DNA of 26,919 bases from Omnitrophica WOR_2 bacterium RIFCSPLOWO2_12_FULL_51_24 (GCA_001805885.1 MHHC01000063.1:1-26919), one strand, 5' to 3'. Positions 15,547 to 22,732 are shown, counted from the first letter of the stretch. Numbers and translations: made by a program. The notes: generated by a model from the letters alone, not told the origin.

Positions 15547-16676
15547 TGCCCCCGGCAGCGCTATATATCCATATACCTTTTTGCAAAAGGAAGTGCGCGT
15601 ACTGTGATTTTTACAGCGTGGCCTATGACAGGAGCCTTGCCGGCGCGTATATAGGCGTCATCTGCGGGCAGATAGAAAAGCTCGAGAGGCCGGTTTCCAC
15701 GATATTTATAGGAGGCGGTACGCCCACGGCGCTGGAGACCGCCGACATGAAGAGGCTGTTACGGAGCGCTTCGCGGAAATTCGCCGGAAGCGGCAGGGAA
15801 TTTACGATCGAGGCGAATCCCGAAAGCCTGAGCGGCGAAAAGCTCAGCCTCTTTTCGGATGAGGGGGTCAACAGGCTGAGCATAGGGGTGCAGTCTTTCA
15901 GCGACGTGAAATTAAAGAGGTTGGGCAGGATCCATAACGCCAAAAAAGCGATAGACGCCGTCACATTATCGAAGAAGAAAGGGTTTGATAACCTTAACAT
16001 AGATCTCATATTCGGCTCTCCGGGGGAGACGCTCGATGATTGTTCCGCCGAATTCGCGCGGGCGGTAAAATTGCCGGTCACTCATATATCATGCTACTGT
16101 CTGACTTACGAGAAGGGCACGCCGCTTTTTGACGCGAAGAAAAGAGGCAAGGTCGTCCCTGCCGATGAAGATCATTCGGCGGGGATGTATTCCCTCGTGA
16201 TGGAATATCTTCCCAGGCACGGCTTCAAGCATTACGAGGTATCGAACTTCGCCAAAAAAGGTTTCGAATGCGCGCATAACCTCAATTATTGGCGGAATGA
16301 CGAGTATATCGGCCTCGGGGCGTCGGCCGTGTCATATATAGACGGGGTCAGGAAGAGACACGTACCTGATATTACGGAGTATATAGAGAAGACAACGGAT
16401 GGAGAGAGCGCCATTATCTCGGCCGAAAAGTTAACAGGGGAACGAAAAGGGAAGGAGACGGCCGCGGTAAAGATAAGGACGGCGGAAGGCATAGGTTTTA
16501 ATTGGTTTAAGAAGAAGACAGGGTACGATCTCCTTCAGATCGAGGCGGATGCCGTCAGAAGGCTTTCAGGCGCGGGACTCATAAGACACAAAAAGGCGAG
16601 GGGGGCGGGTTCGGGGATATCGCTTACAAAGAAGGGATTCCTCTTTTGCGACACGGTCTCAAGCGAGTTGCTTTGA
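15546..16676 (+). CDS. hemW: HemW-like radical SAM haem chaperone
   Basis: A 376-residue protein of the HemN/HemW family. The [4Fe-4S] motif is FCKRKCAYCDFYS: Cys-x3-Cys-x2-Cys followed by Asp-Phe-Tyr-Ser, without the fourth cysteine of true oxygen-independent coproporphyrinogen III oxidase HemN, so HemW is the better call. Further family motifs are IFIGGGTPTAL, FTIEANPESL, LSIGVQSFSD, NLNIDLIFGSPGET and ECAHNLNYWRNDEYIGLGASA. HemW binds haem and inserts it into respiratory proteins. No haem biosynthesis genes are next to it. Confidence 0.92.
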   Translation: MPPAALYIHIPFCKRKCAYCDFYSVAYDRSLAGAYIGVICGQIEKLERPVSTIFIGGGTPTALETADMKRLLRSASRKFAGSGREFTIEANPESLSGEKLSLFSDEGVNRLSIGVQSFSDVKLKRLGRIHNAKKAIDAVTLSKKKGFDNLNIDLIFGSPGETLDDCSAEFARAVKLPVTHISCYCLTYEKGTPLFDAKKRGKVVPADEDHSAGMYSLVMEYLPRHGFKHYEVSNFAKKGFECAHNLNYWRNDEYIGLGASAVSYIDGVRKRHVPDITEYIEKTTDGESAIISAEKLTGERKGKETAAVKIRTAEGIGFNWFKKKTGYDLLQIEADAVRRLSGAGLIRHKKARGAGSGISLTKKGFLFCDTVSSELL

Positions 16677-16685
16677 TTTTTTTTG

Positions 16686-16691
16686 TTGACA
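16686..16691 (+). promoter_or_regulatory. candidate -35 box of the MerR-like gene
   Basis: TTGACA is a perfect -35 match. At 17 bases spacing the -10 would be the poor TAAGTT (16709), so the -10 is uncertain; an alternative promoter using TATAAG (16725-16730) is possible. The first operator copy lies directly behind this -35. Confidence 0.35.
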
Positions 16692-16693
16692 AG

Positions 16694-16711
16694 TTATTGT
16701 AGTTGTGATAA
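16694..16711 (+). promoter_or_regulatory. operator copy 1 of the MerR-like gene
   Basis: TTATTGTAGTTGTGATAA. Its reverse complement matches operator copy 2 at 15 of 18 positions. The left half is exact, the right half is degenerate. It lies just downstream of TTGACA, in the region RNA polymerase would cover. Confidence 0.5.
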
Positions 16712-16738
16712 GTTTGATAACAAATATAAGTATCATAA

Positions 16739-16756
16739 TTATTGTAACTACAATAA
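16739..16756 (+). promoter_or_regulatory. operator copy 2 of the MerR-like gene
   Basis: TTATTGTAACTACAATAA: 8-base half-sites TTATTGTA and TACAATAA around AC, a perfect dyad except for the two central bases. It ends 10 bases before the ATG at 16767 and lies 45 bases from copy 1, measured start to start. Confidence 0.6.
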
Positions 16757-16766
16757 ATGGGGTTAA

Positions 16767-17033
16767 ATGAAGCAGAAGCTCATATCCGCTAAAGAGATAG
16801 TCCAAAATCATAACCTCACCTACCAGACGGTCAACCACTATACCAATTTCGGCCTGATAAACGTCATCTCGAAGAAGGGGAACGTCCGCCTATACGACGA
16901 GGACGCTATCAACAGTCGCCTTACCAAGATAACCCTGCTTATAAATGCGGGATTGCCTCTTCGCGTCATCCGGAAGACCTTAAACGATGAACTCGCTATC
17001 AAAGTTTTAAATAAGGATATAGGCGGCGTATGA
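16767..17033 (+). CDS. MerR-like mini-regulator, DNA-binding domain only
   Basis: An 88-residue protein that is little more than a MerR-type winged helix-turn-helix: LISAKEIVQNHNLTYQTVNHYTNFGLI (helix-turn-helix), NVRLYDEDAINSRLTKITLLINAGLPLRVIRKTL (wing and second pair of helices). The long dimerisation helix and effector-binding domain of full MerR proteins are missing; only ELAIKVLNKDIGGV follows. The two matching 18-base operators upstream suggest it represses or tunes its own gene as a dimer. The next gene in the same direction, the cold-shock gene, has its own promoter. Confidence 0.75.
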   Translation: MKQKLISAKEIVQNHNLTYQTVNHYTNFGLINVISKKGNVRLYDEDAINSRLTKITLLINAGLPLRVIRKTLNDELAIKVLNKDIGGV

Positions 17034-17040
17034 GCTATTC

Positions 17041-17085
17041 GGAGCGCTTTCATATTATTGTAAATTCGGGGAATGAAGGCGCTCC
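17041..17085 (+). repeat. long inverted repeat downstream of the MerR-like gene
   Basis: GGAGCGCTTTCAT (17041-17053) pairs with ATGAAGGCGCTCC (17073-17085) over 13 positions with one G-T pair and a 19-base loop. It begins 8 bases after the MerR-like stop. No T-run follows on either strand, so it may be a processing/stability hairpin or a dispersed repeat rather than an intrinsic terminator. Confidence 0.5.
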
Positions 17086-17128
17086 TACGTCTTTATGCAG
17101 GGAAGGATCCGGCTCCGGTGGTGGGGTT

Positions 17129-17245
17129 TCACTTCATTACTTCTTCGGCTTTCTGAAGCTCCACCTCGGCGCTAACCCTAAAGGGTAGACTTTCCTGATA
17201 CCATTTAAGGAAAGGTCTGATCGGGTCCGCGGAGCGTTTAAATAA
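17129..17245 (-). pseudogene. possible 3' remnant of a minus-strand gene
   Basis: On the reverse strand 38 codons stay open to a TGA, including DPIRPFLKWYQESLPF and AEVELQKAEEVMK, which read like real protein (amphipathic, no low-complexity). There is no start codon or ribosome site at the upstream end; a stop (TAA) and the cspA promoter lie there. No family is recognised. It could be the tail of a decayed gene or only a chance open frame. Confidence 0.25.
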
Positions 17246-17249
17246 TTAT

Positions 17250-17278
17250 TTGACAAAGAGCGGGAGATGGTGTATTAT
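17250..17278 (+). promoter_or_regulatory. strong promoter of the cold-shock gene
   Basis: TTGACA (17250-17255) and TATTAT (17273-17278) with the optimal 17-base spacer. Transcription is expected to start near 17284, right at the first arm of the leader terminator. Confidence 0.65.
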
Positions 17279-17282
17279 AATT

Positions 17283-17320
17283 AAACCGTAAGGCAAGATA
17301 GCCTAACCTTACGGTTTTTT
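17283..17320 (+). terminator. intrinsic terminator/attenuator in the cspA leader
   Basis: AAACCGTAAGG (17283-17293) pairs with CCTTACGGTTT (17307-17317); the loop can add a GGC/GCC pair, and six T follow (17315-17320). It stands between the promoter and the cold-shock gene, so full-length message needs read-through. Confidence 0.65.
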
Positions 17321-17365
17321 CTGTTCTGCCCTTATTTATAATTTTTATCGAAAGGAGGTAGTGCA

Positions 17366-17566
17366 GTGGCAATAGGCAAGGTAAAGTGGTTCAGCAATCA
17401 GAAGGGTTATGGATTCATAACCCCTGAGTCGGGTAATGACGTATTTGTGCATTACAGCGCCATCCAGGGTGACGGTTACAAGACTCTGGAAGAGGGCCAG
17501 GCAGTCAATTTCGACATCGAAAAAGGCGACAAAGGCGAACAAGCCAAAAATGTAACAAAGGCGTAA
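17366..17566 (+). CDS. cspA: CspA-family cold-shock protein
   Basis: A 66-residue single cold-shock domain with the RNA-binding motifs KGYGFI (RNP1) and VFVHY (RNP2) and the opening GKVKWFSNQKG. The start is GTG at 17366, fixed by AAAGGAGG upstream. CspA-family proteins bind single-stranded RNA, melt hairpins, and in E. coli act as transcription antiterminators. The leader terminator upstream may therefore be a target of the protein itself. It ends in a clear intrinsic terminator. Confidence 0.95.
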   Translation: MAIGKVKWFSNQKGYGFITPESGNDVFVHYSAIQGDGYKTLEEGQAVNFDIEKGDKGEQAKNVTKA

Positions 17567-17595
17567 CCCTGAAGGGTCTAAGACCCGCAAACAAC

Positions 17596-17625
17596 GGCCC
17601 CGAGGTTATCTCGGGGCCTTTTTTT
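17596..17625 (+). terminator. intrinsic terminator after cspA
   Basis: GGCCCCGAG (17596-17604), loop GTTAT, CTCGGGGCC (17610-17618), then seven T. A perfect 9-base GC-rich stem with a U-tract. Confidence 0.92.
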
Positions 17626-17645
17626 CACGGAGAAAGCAGGACAAG

Positions 17646-18938
17646 ATGAGGATAGTTTTTATTGAACCGCGCTCGACAGAAGCGAATGTATACAGCAAGA
17701 TATCCATGCCGTTATTGGGACCGATATATCTGGGGACCATACTTAAAGCCCGCGGGCATGAGGTCGAGATATATAATGAGGATATATTCAAGCCGGATTA
17801 CTCTAAGCTGGAAGCGGACCTGATAGGGATCTCGATCCTGACCTCGACCGCGAAACGCGGATACGAGATAGCCGCCCAATTTCCCCGGGAAAAAGTGATA
17901 ATCGGCGGAGTTCACGCGAGCCTCCTGCCGGAAGAAGCGATAAAATACGCGAGACAGGTCGTTGTCGGCGAGGCCGAAGAAATGATAGCGGATATCGCCG
18001 AAGGCAGGATAACGGAGCCGATAGTAAAAGGGCGCCCCGTTAAAGATCTCGACTCGCTGCCGTACCCGGATTTTTCATTGATAAAAGGCGACAGGAGCCG
18101 CTGTCTGGCCACGCCTATCTCGACCTCGAGAGGCTGCCCTTACGACTGCAGTTTCTGCTCGGTCACGAAGATGTTCGGGCGCGAATACCGTTTCAGGAGC
18201 GCCGAGAACGTGATGGGAGAGTTAACGGATAATAATAAGAAGTCGATCTTTTTCTGTGATGACAATTTCGCGGCCGCTCCGAGGCGCACATACAAATTAC
18301 TCAACCTCCTGCTTAAGAACAAAATAGGGAATTGGTCGTGCCAGGTCCGTTGCGACGTCACCAGGGATGATAAATTGCTCGACCTTATGTCCAAAGCCGG
18401 CTGCGGTTCCGTATGCGTCGGCATCGAGTCGATCAACGAGAAGACCCTTGCCGCCTACGACAAGAAGCAGACGGTAGCCCAGATAATAAACGCGATCAAG
18501 GCGTTCCACAAAAGCAAGATCAAGGTCCACGGGATGTTCGTCATCGGCGGGGACGACGACAATATAGAGACCGTATTGGAGACGCTCAAATTTGTGCTAA
18601 AACAGAAGATCGACACCATCCAGATGATGGCGCTTACCCCGTTCCCGGGGACAAAGATCTATGAAGACCTCGAATCCCAGAAAAGGATATTTACCAAGGA
18701 TTGGAGCCTCTATGACGGGCAGCATTTCGTCTTCAAGCCCAAGCTCATATCCGCAAAGGAACTGCAGTTAAGCGTGCTTAAGGCGTACACGGAATTCTAC
18801 TCGCTTTCCAGGGCGGTCTCCCTGCTGTTGAGGCTGCACCTCAGGAACGCTGCGCACCGCTTCATGGGCTATTTTATCGTCAAAGAGTGGAAAAGGAATA
18901 ACGCCAAGTTTTCGTGGTTGTCTTCCGCGCCGGTTTAA
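17646..18938 (+). CDS. B12-binding-type radical SAM protein
   Basis: A 430-residue protein. The N-terminal domain (~1-140) has the Rossmann-like B12-binding fold pattern (MRIVFIEPRS, PLGPIYLG-like LLGPIYLGTILKARGHEVEIYNED, ADLIGISILTSTAKRGYEIA, VIIGGVHASLLPEEA), but the DxHxxG cobalt-ligand motif is not visible. The radical SAM core follows with Cys164-x3-Cys168-x2-Cys171 (GCPYDCSFCS) and IFFCDDNFAA. The BchE/hopanoid-HpnJ-like superfamily performs methylations, cyclisations and other radical reactions; the substrate is unknown. It is preceded by a terminator and followed by a separate promoter, so it is probably a single-gene unit. Confidence 0.85.
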   Translation: MRIVFIEPRSTEANVYSKISMPLLGPIYLGTILKARGHEVEIYNEDIFKPDYSKLEADLIGISILTSTAKRGYEIAAQFPREKVIIGGVHASLLPEEAIKYARQVVVGEAEEMIADIAEGRITEPIVKGRPVKDLDSLPYPDFSLIKGDRSRCLATPISTSRGCPYDCSFCSVTKMFGREYRFRSAENVMGELTDNNKKSIFFCDDNFAAAPRRTYKLLNLLLKNKIGNWSCQVRCDVTRDDKLLDLMSKAGCGSVCVGIESINEKTLAAYDKKQTVAQIINAIKAFHKSKIKVHGMFVIGGDDDNIETVLETLKFVLKQKIDTIQMMALTPFPGTKIYEDLESQKRIFTKDWSLYDGQHFVFKPKLISAKELQLSVLKAYTEFYSLSRAVSLLLRLHLRNAAHRFMGYFIVKEWKRNNAKFSWLSSAPV

Positions 18939-18946
18939 GATATAAT
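18918..18946 (+). promoter_or_regulatory. promoter of the YchF-like gene, leaderless
   Basis: TTGTCT (18918-18923) and a perfect TATAAT (18941-18946) with a 17-base spacer. Only 8 bases separate the -10 box from the ATG at 18955, so transcription should begin at or next to the A of the start codon. The promoter lies partly within the end of the radical SAM gene. Confidence 0.6.
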
Positions 18947-18954
18947 CCCTATCT

Positions 18955-20028
18955 ATGAAGATAGGTATTATAGGCCTGCCCCAGACCGGCAAAAAGACCT
19001 TATTTGAACTCCTGACCAACCACAAGATCTCGGAGAAGGATCTCGCCTCGGGCAAGAACATCAAGAGCATCGCCGAGATCAGGGACCCCCGTTTCGATAA
19101 GCTTGTGGCTCTTTACCACCCTAAGAAACAGGTGAGAGCCAGGATAGATATCGAGCTCCTGCCGAAGATAGAGAAGGACTCGATAACCAAAGGCGATATC
19201 TTCAAGGACATCGCCGAGACCGATGCCATATGCCATGTCGTCAGGGAGTTTAAGGACGATTCGGTCTACCACATAAACGGCTCGGTCGATCCCAAACGCG
19301 ATATAGACAGCGTCAATTCCGAACTTATACTGCATGACCTCATATTCATCGATAAACGCCTCGAGAAACTGGAATTAGACCTGAAGAAGGCCAAGGATGA
19401 GGCCAAGGCCAAGGAAAAAGAACTCCTCTCGCGCATCAAACCCCATTTAGACAAAGAGCTCCCCCTGAGATTACTCGACCTGAAACCCGAAGAGAGAAGG
19501 ATCATCGCCAGCTACCCGTTCGTTACCCTCAAGGAGATGATACTGGCGGTAAACGTCTCGGAAGACGACCTGAATAACAGGGCGCTCCTCGACGGCCTCA
19601 ACAAGGCCTATGGATCCCTAAAGATAGAAGTGATGCTCGTCTCGGCCAAAGTCGAATCGGAGATAGCCTCTCTCGAAACGGAAAAAGAGCGGCAGGAATT
19701 CCTCTCCGCGCTCGGGATAGAGGAGCCGGCGATAAATATGCTCAGCCGCCTCTGTATCCGGGCGCTTAACCTCGTTTCATTTTTTACCGTCGGTGAGGAT
19801 GAGGTCAGGCAATGGCCGGTCAAGCGCGGTTCTTCCGCTCCCGAAGCCGCCGGCGCCATACATTCCGACCTGCAAAAGGGATTTATCCGCGCCGAAGTCA
19901 CAAAATTCGCCGATCTCGCGGAACTGGGCAGCGAGGAGAAGGCCAAAGAAGCGGGGAAACTCCATCTCAAGGGCAAAGATTACATCGTAGAGGACGGGGA
20001 CATAATAAGCATAAGATTTAATGTTTAG
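18955..20028 (+). CDS. ychF: divergent YchF/OLA1-like GTPase/ATPase
   Basis: A 357-residue OBG-family protein. P-loop GLPQTGKKT (residues 7-15), helical ETDAICHVVREF, a coiled-coil arm (LEKLELDLKKAKDEAKAKEKELL), the nucleotide-specificity segment AVNVSEDD (NxxE, as in the ATP-preferring YchF), and a C-terminal TGS domain (FFTVGEDEVRQWPVKRGS to GDIISIRFNV). The switch II motif DxAG and following glycine-rich loop of ordinary YchF are replaced by DIELLPKIEKDS, with a shorter loop. YchF binds the ribosome and affects stress responses. This copy may have altered hydrolysis or be a paralog. The mRNA is predicted leaderless. Confidence 0.85.
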   Translation: MKIGIIGLPQTGKKTLFELLTNHKISEKDLASGKNIKSIAEIRDPRFDKLVALYHPKKQVRARIDIELLPKIEKDSITKGDIFKDIAETDAICHVVREFKDDSVYHINGSVDPKRDIDSVNSELILHDLIFIDKRLEKLELDLKKAKDEAKAKEKELLSRIKPHLDKELPLRLLDLKPEERRIIASYPFVTLKEMILAVNVSEDDLNNRALLDGLNKAYGSLKIEVMLVSAKVESEIASLETEKERQEFLSALGIEEPAINMLSRLCIRALNLVSFFTVGEDEVRQWPVKRGSSAPEAAGAIHSDLQKGFIRAEVTKFADLAELGSEEKAKEAGKLHLKGKDYIVEDGDIISIRFNV

Positions 20029-20042
20029 GGGGAATAATTTTA

Positions 20043-20071
20043 GTGACATTTCCCTCCTTTGATGTTATAAT
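20043..20071 (+). promoter_or_regulatory. promoter of the hydrogenase operon
   Basis: GTGACA (20043-20048) and TATAAT (20066-20071), 17-base spacer, with an extended -10 TG at 20063-20064. Transcription should start near 20078, 32 bases before hydB. No further promoter is evident in the operon. Confidence 0.65.
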
Positions 20072-20109
20072 TACTTAATTTTAGCAACGATTTTTTCACG
20101 AGTTTACCC

Positions 20110-21144
20110 ATGCGATACCTCCTTCTAAAGAAAGAAAATTTCAACGATTTTATATCCGCGCTGGCTCAGATCGAGAAAGTCGTCGCTCCTGTAGCCGCGG
20201 GTTACAAAAATTTCTCTTTCCGGGAGGTCAAATCCGGAAAAGAGATCTCGGTGAAATATATTCCCACTATCCTCCCGCCTAAGAAATACTTCATGCCGCA
20301 AAAAGAGAAACTTATCGAATTCAACAAGGCCGAGAGTCTTTTCGACGCCGTACTCGAATACGAGAAGATGATCATATTCGGCGTCCATACATGCGATCTG
20401 GCCGGGATCCAGTGCCTTGACATGGTCTTCTCGGATAAGCCGAAGGACGCCAATTATCTGGGGCGCAAGAATAAACTGATCATCATAGGGCTGGAATGCA
20501 ACGATTATTGCGACGAATACGCCAGCTGCAAGGTGGTCGATAACCATATCCCCAACGGCGGATACGACCTATTTTTTACCGAACTCAACGACAGTTTTAT
20601 AGTCCATGTCAATACCGGGCTGGGAGAGGAGATCGTCGAAAAGACGAGGCTATTAGTGCCCGCTGAGCAGAAACACCTCAACGAGTTGGAGGATGTGAGG
20701 GCGAGGAAGAGGGAGATATTCAAAGACGAGGTCAATGTCAAACATGCCGAACTTGCCGGCCTCTTCGATAAGGCCTTTGACAGCAAAGTGTGGGACGATC
20801 TCGACAAGCGCTGTGTTGCCTGCGGGAACTGCACCAACGTATGCCCCACGTGCTACTGTTTCGATATCCTCGATAACATAAATCTCGATTTCAATACAGG
20901 CGACAGGACCAGGGGGTGGGATTCCTGCCAGACCGAACCTTTTGCCAAAGTGGCCGGCGGCGAGAATTTTCGCAAGACCAGGGGCGCGCGCCAGCGCCAC
21001 CGCTATTTCAGGAAATTCAAATATCCTGTCGAACGTTACAGCAGGTATTTCTGCACAGGCTGCGGCAGATGCACGAGGACCTGCATGGCCAAGATAAGTT
21101 TGAAGGAGACGATCAACGCCCTCGCGGCGGAACAGAAGAAATGA
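20110..21144 (+). CDS. hydB: sulfhydrogenase/group 3b [NiFe]-hydrogenase beta subunit
   Basis: A 344-residue iron-sulfur subunit that passes electrons between the hydrogenase module and the flavin subunit. Cys-rich motifs: Cys235-x2-Cys238-x2-Cys241-x3-Cys245, with extra Cys248 and Cys250 (CPTCYC), and Cys315-x2-Cys318-x2-Cys321-x3-Cys325 near the end, each a [4Fe-4S] site. The body contains GVHTCDLAGIQCLDMVF typical of the HydB/AsrA family. In Pyrococcus the same hydBGDA gene order encodes the NADP-linked sulfhydrogenase. The ATG has no Shine-Dalgarno-like site in front. The stop overlaps the next start (ATGA). Confidence 0.92.
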   Translation: MRYLLLKKENFNDFISALAQIEKVVAPVAAGYKNFSFREVKSGKEISVKYIPTILPPKKYFMPQKEKLIEFNKAESLFDAVLEYEKMIIFGVHTCDLAGIQCLDMVFSDKPKDANYLGRKNKLIIIGLECNDYCDEYASCKVVDNHIPNGGYDLFFTELNDSFIVHVNTGLGEEIVEKTRLLVPAEQKHLNELEDVRARKREIFKDEVNVKHAELAGLFDKAFDSKVWDDLDKRCVACGNCTNVCPTCYCFDILDNINLDFNTGDRTRGWDSCQTEPFAKVAGGENFRKTRGARQRHRYFRKFKYPVERYSRYFCTGCGRCTRTCMAKISLKETINALAAEQKK

Positions 21145-21977
21145 AAACAGCTAAATTAACCGATTCCGAATATCTGATCAAGACCGGCAAGATCCTGCGG
21201 ACGAAGCAGATGACAAAGCAGGAGAAATACTTCGAGATAGCCCTTGCCGGCGGCGAAAATCTTAACCACGAACCGGGCCAGTTCGTAATGGTGTCCGTCC
21301 CCGGCGTTGGAGAAGCGCCGATATCGGTCTCTTCATCGCCCACCAAAAAGGGGTCTTTCGAGCTTGTGATAAGGAAAGCCGGAAAACTCACCGGCGTCCT
21401 GCATAACCTTGAGGCCTCGGATACCGTCGGCATACGGGGCCCGTTCGGCAAGGGTTTCCCGACGCAGATACTCGAGGGAAACGACCTCATCTTTGTCGCA
21501 GGCGGCCTCGGGATCGTCCCGCTGCGCTCGCTCATAAATTTTGTTATCGATAACAGAAGGGATTTCGGGGAAGTGCATATCCTTTTAGGCTGCAAGACGC
21601 CGCAGGATATGCTCTTTGGCGACGAAGTGGAAGGATGGAGCAAGAGGACGGATGTCAACTTCAGCTGTACGGTCGACCGCGCCGACCCGGATTGGAAAGG
21701 TAATATAGGGCTCATCACTTCGCTTATCCCGGGCGTGACGCTTGACCCGGCGCGCACCTTTGGCGTGGTGGTCGGGCCGCCCATTATGTATAAATTCGTC
21801 ATAATCGAATTATTGAAGAAGAACATCCCGGAGAGGCAGATACTCGTCTCGCTCGAGAGGAATATGAAATGCGGCGTAGGTAAATGCGGCCATTGCCAGA
21901 TACAGAATTATTATTGCTGCAAGGACGGGCCGGTATTCACCTACGAACAGATAAAATACAAAAAAGAGGCCATCTGA
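21141..21977 (+). CDS. hydG: sulfhydrogenase gamma subunit (FAD/NAD(P)-binding)
   Basis: ATG at 21141 overlaps the hydB stop by four bases and gives 278 residues; upstream open frame is overlap with hydB. The protein is ferredoxin-NADP-reductase-like: FAD domain with NHEPGQFVMVSVPGVGEAPISVSSSP, NAD(P) domain with FVAGGLGIVPLRSLINF, and a C-terminal [2Fe-2S] site Cys244-x4-Cys249-x2-Cys252 and Cys260 (in CCKDGPVF). It exchanges electrons with NAD(P)H. This gene should not be confused with the [FeFe]-hydrogenase maturase that has the same symbol. Confidence 0.93.
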   Translation: MKTAKLTDSEYLIKTGKILRTKQMTKQEKYFEIALAGGENLNHEPGQFVMVSVPGVGEAPISVSSSPTKKGSFELVIRKAGKLTGVLHNLEASDTVGIRGPFGKGFPTQILEGNDLIFVAGGLGIVPLRSLINFVIDNRRDFGEVHILLGCKTPQDMLFGDEVEGWSKRTDVNFSCTVDRADPDWKGNIGLITSLIPGVTLDPARTFGVVVGPPIMYKFVIIELLKKNIPERQILVSLERNMKCGVGKCGHCQIQNYYCCKDGPVFTYEQIKYKKEAI

Positions 21978-21979
21978 TA

Positions 21980-22732
21980 ATGAAACCTAAAGTCGCGTTT
22001 TTTGATTTTACCTGCTGCGAGGGATGCCAATTGCAGATGGCCAACTTCGGCGAGACGCTCCTCGAGATACTGAAATTAGTGGACGTGGTCACATTCCGCG
22101 AGGTGATGTCGGAGCGTTCGGAGGATTACGATATCGCGATAATCGAGGGCAGTATCACTACCGAACATGACGTCGAACGCATAAAGAAGATAAGGGAGAA
22201 GGCCAAGGTAGTGATAGCCTACGGTTCATGCGCCACCATAGGCGGGATCAACGGGATGAAGAATAAATTCCCGCTCGATGAGATAAAGGAATACGTCTAT
22301 AAGGACGGCGCCAAATATTTTCCGACTATCCTGACAAGGCCGGTCCATCAGGTGGTGAAAGTGGATTATTTTATAAACTGCTGCCCGGTCTATCCGCCGG
22401 AGATAGTCAAAGTCCTCAAGGCGGCTTTGCAGGGTATACCATATGAGGCGCCGGATTACGCGGTCTGCGTCGAATGTAAACTTAACGAGAACGTCTGCAT
22501 GTATGACAAGGGGATCACCTGCCTCGGCCCTGTCACAAAGGCCGGCTGCAACTCGTGGTGCATAAATAACGGGAATATCTGCTACGGGTGCAGGGGGATG
22601 GTCTCGAATCCGGCGAAGACCGGCCAGATGGATATCCTCGAGAAATATAAGATCCCGCTCGATTGGGTCGTAAATAAGGTGGATATGTACAATAAACCGC
22701 GGGAATTAGAGGAAGAGAAGCCCAAAAAATGA
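21980..22732 (+). CDS. hydD: [NiFe]-hydrogenase small (delta) subunit
   Basis: ATG at 21980, two bases after the hydG stop, gives 250 residues. The proximal cluster ligands begin at Cys13-Glu-Gly-Cys16 (CCEGCQLQ), then the GSCA motif (AYGSCATIGG), a third site NCCPVYPPE (Cys134-Cys135) where the family usually has GCPP, and a C-terminal set of cysteines (VCVECKLNENVC, CLGPVTKAGCNSWC, CYGCRG) for further [4Fe-4S] clusters. It relays electrons from the Ni-Fe site to HydB. There is no twin-arginine signal, so it is cytoplasmic, as in group 3. Confidence 0.93.
   Translation: MKPKVAFFDFTCCEGCQLQMANFGETLLEILKLVDVVTFREVMSERSEDYDIAIIEGSITTEHDVERIKKIREKAKVVIAYGSCATIGGINGMKNKFPLDEIKEYVYKDGAKYFPTILTRPVHQVVKVDYFINCCPVYPPEIVKVLKAALQGIPYEAPDYAVCVECKLNENVCMYDKGITCLGPVTKAGCNSWCINNGNICYGCRGMVSNPAKTGQMDILEKYKIPLDWVVNKVDMYNKPRELEEEKPKK

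Larger units (their letters stand above)
17034..17249 (+). other. gene-poor stretch between the MerR-like gene and the cspA promoter
   Basis: No + strand gene is supported here. It contains one long hairpin (17041-17085), a second imperfect one (AGACTTTCCT at 17187-17196 with AGGAAAGGTCT at 17208-17218), and a possible gene remnant on the - strand (17129-17245). Confidence 0.6.

Noticed and set aside
15546..16676. Calling this gene hemN (coproporphyrinogen III oxidase)
   Set aside because: The SAM-cluster motif lacks the fourth cysteine of HemN and has the HemW-type CDFYS ending.
16655..16684. Intrinsic terminator after hemW (AAGC-GAGTT-GCTT followed by a T-run)
   Set aside because: The stem has only four pairs; the T-run alone is not convincing.
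20916..21140. Extended start for the hydG gene inside hydB
   Set aside because: The extension reads the cysteine-cluster region of hydB out of frame; ATG at 21141 overlaps the hydB stop in the ATGA style used throughout the operon.
21884..21979. Extended start for the hydD gene inside hydG
   Set aside because: The family begins at MKPKVAFFDFTCCEGC; the extra residues are a frame-shifted copy of the hydG iron-sulfur end.
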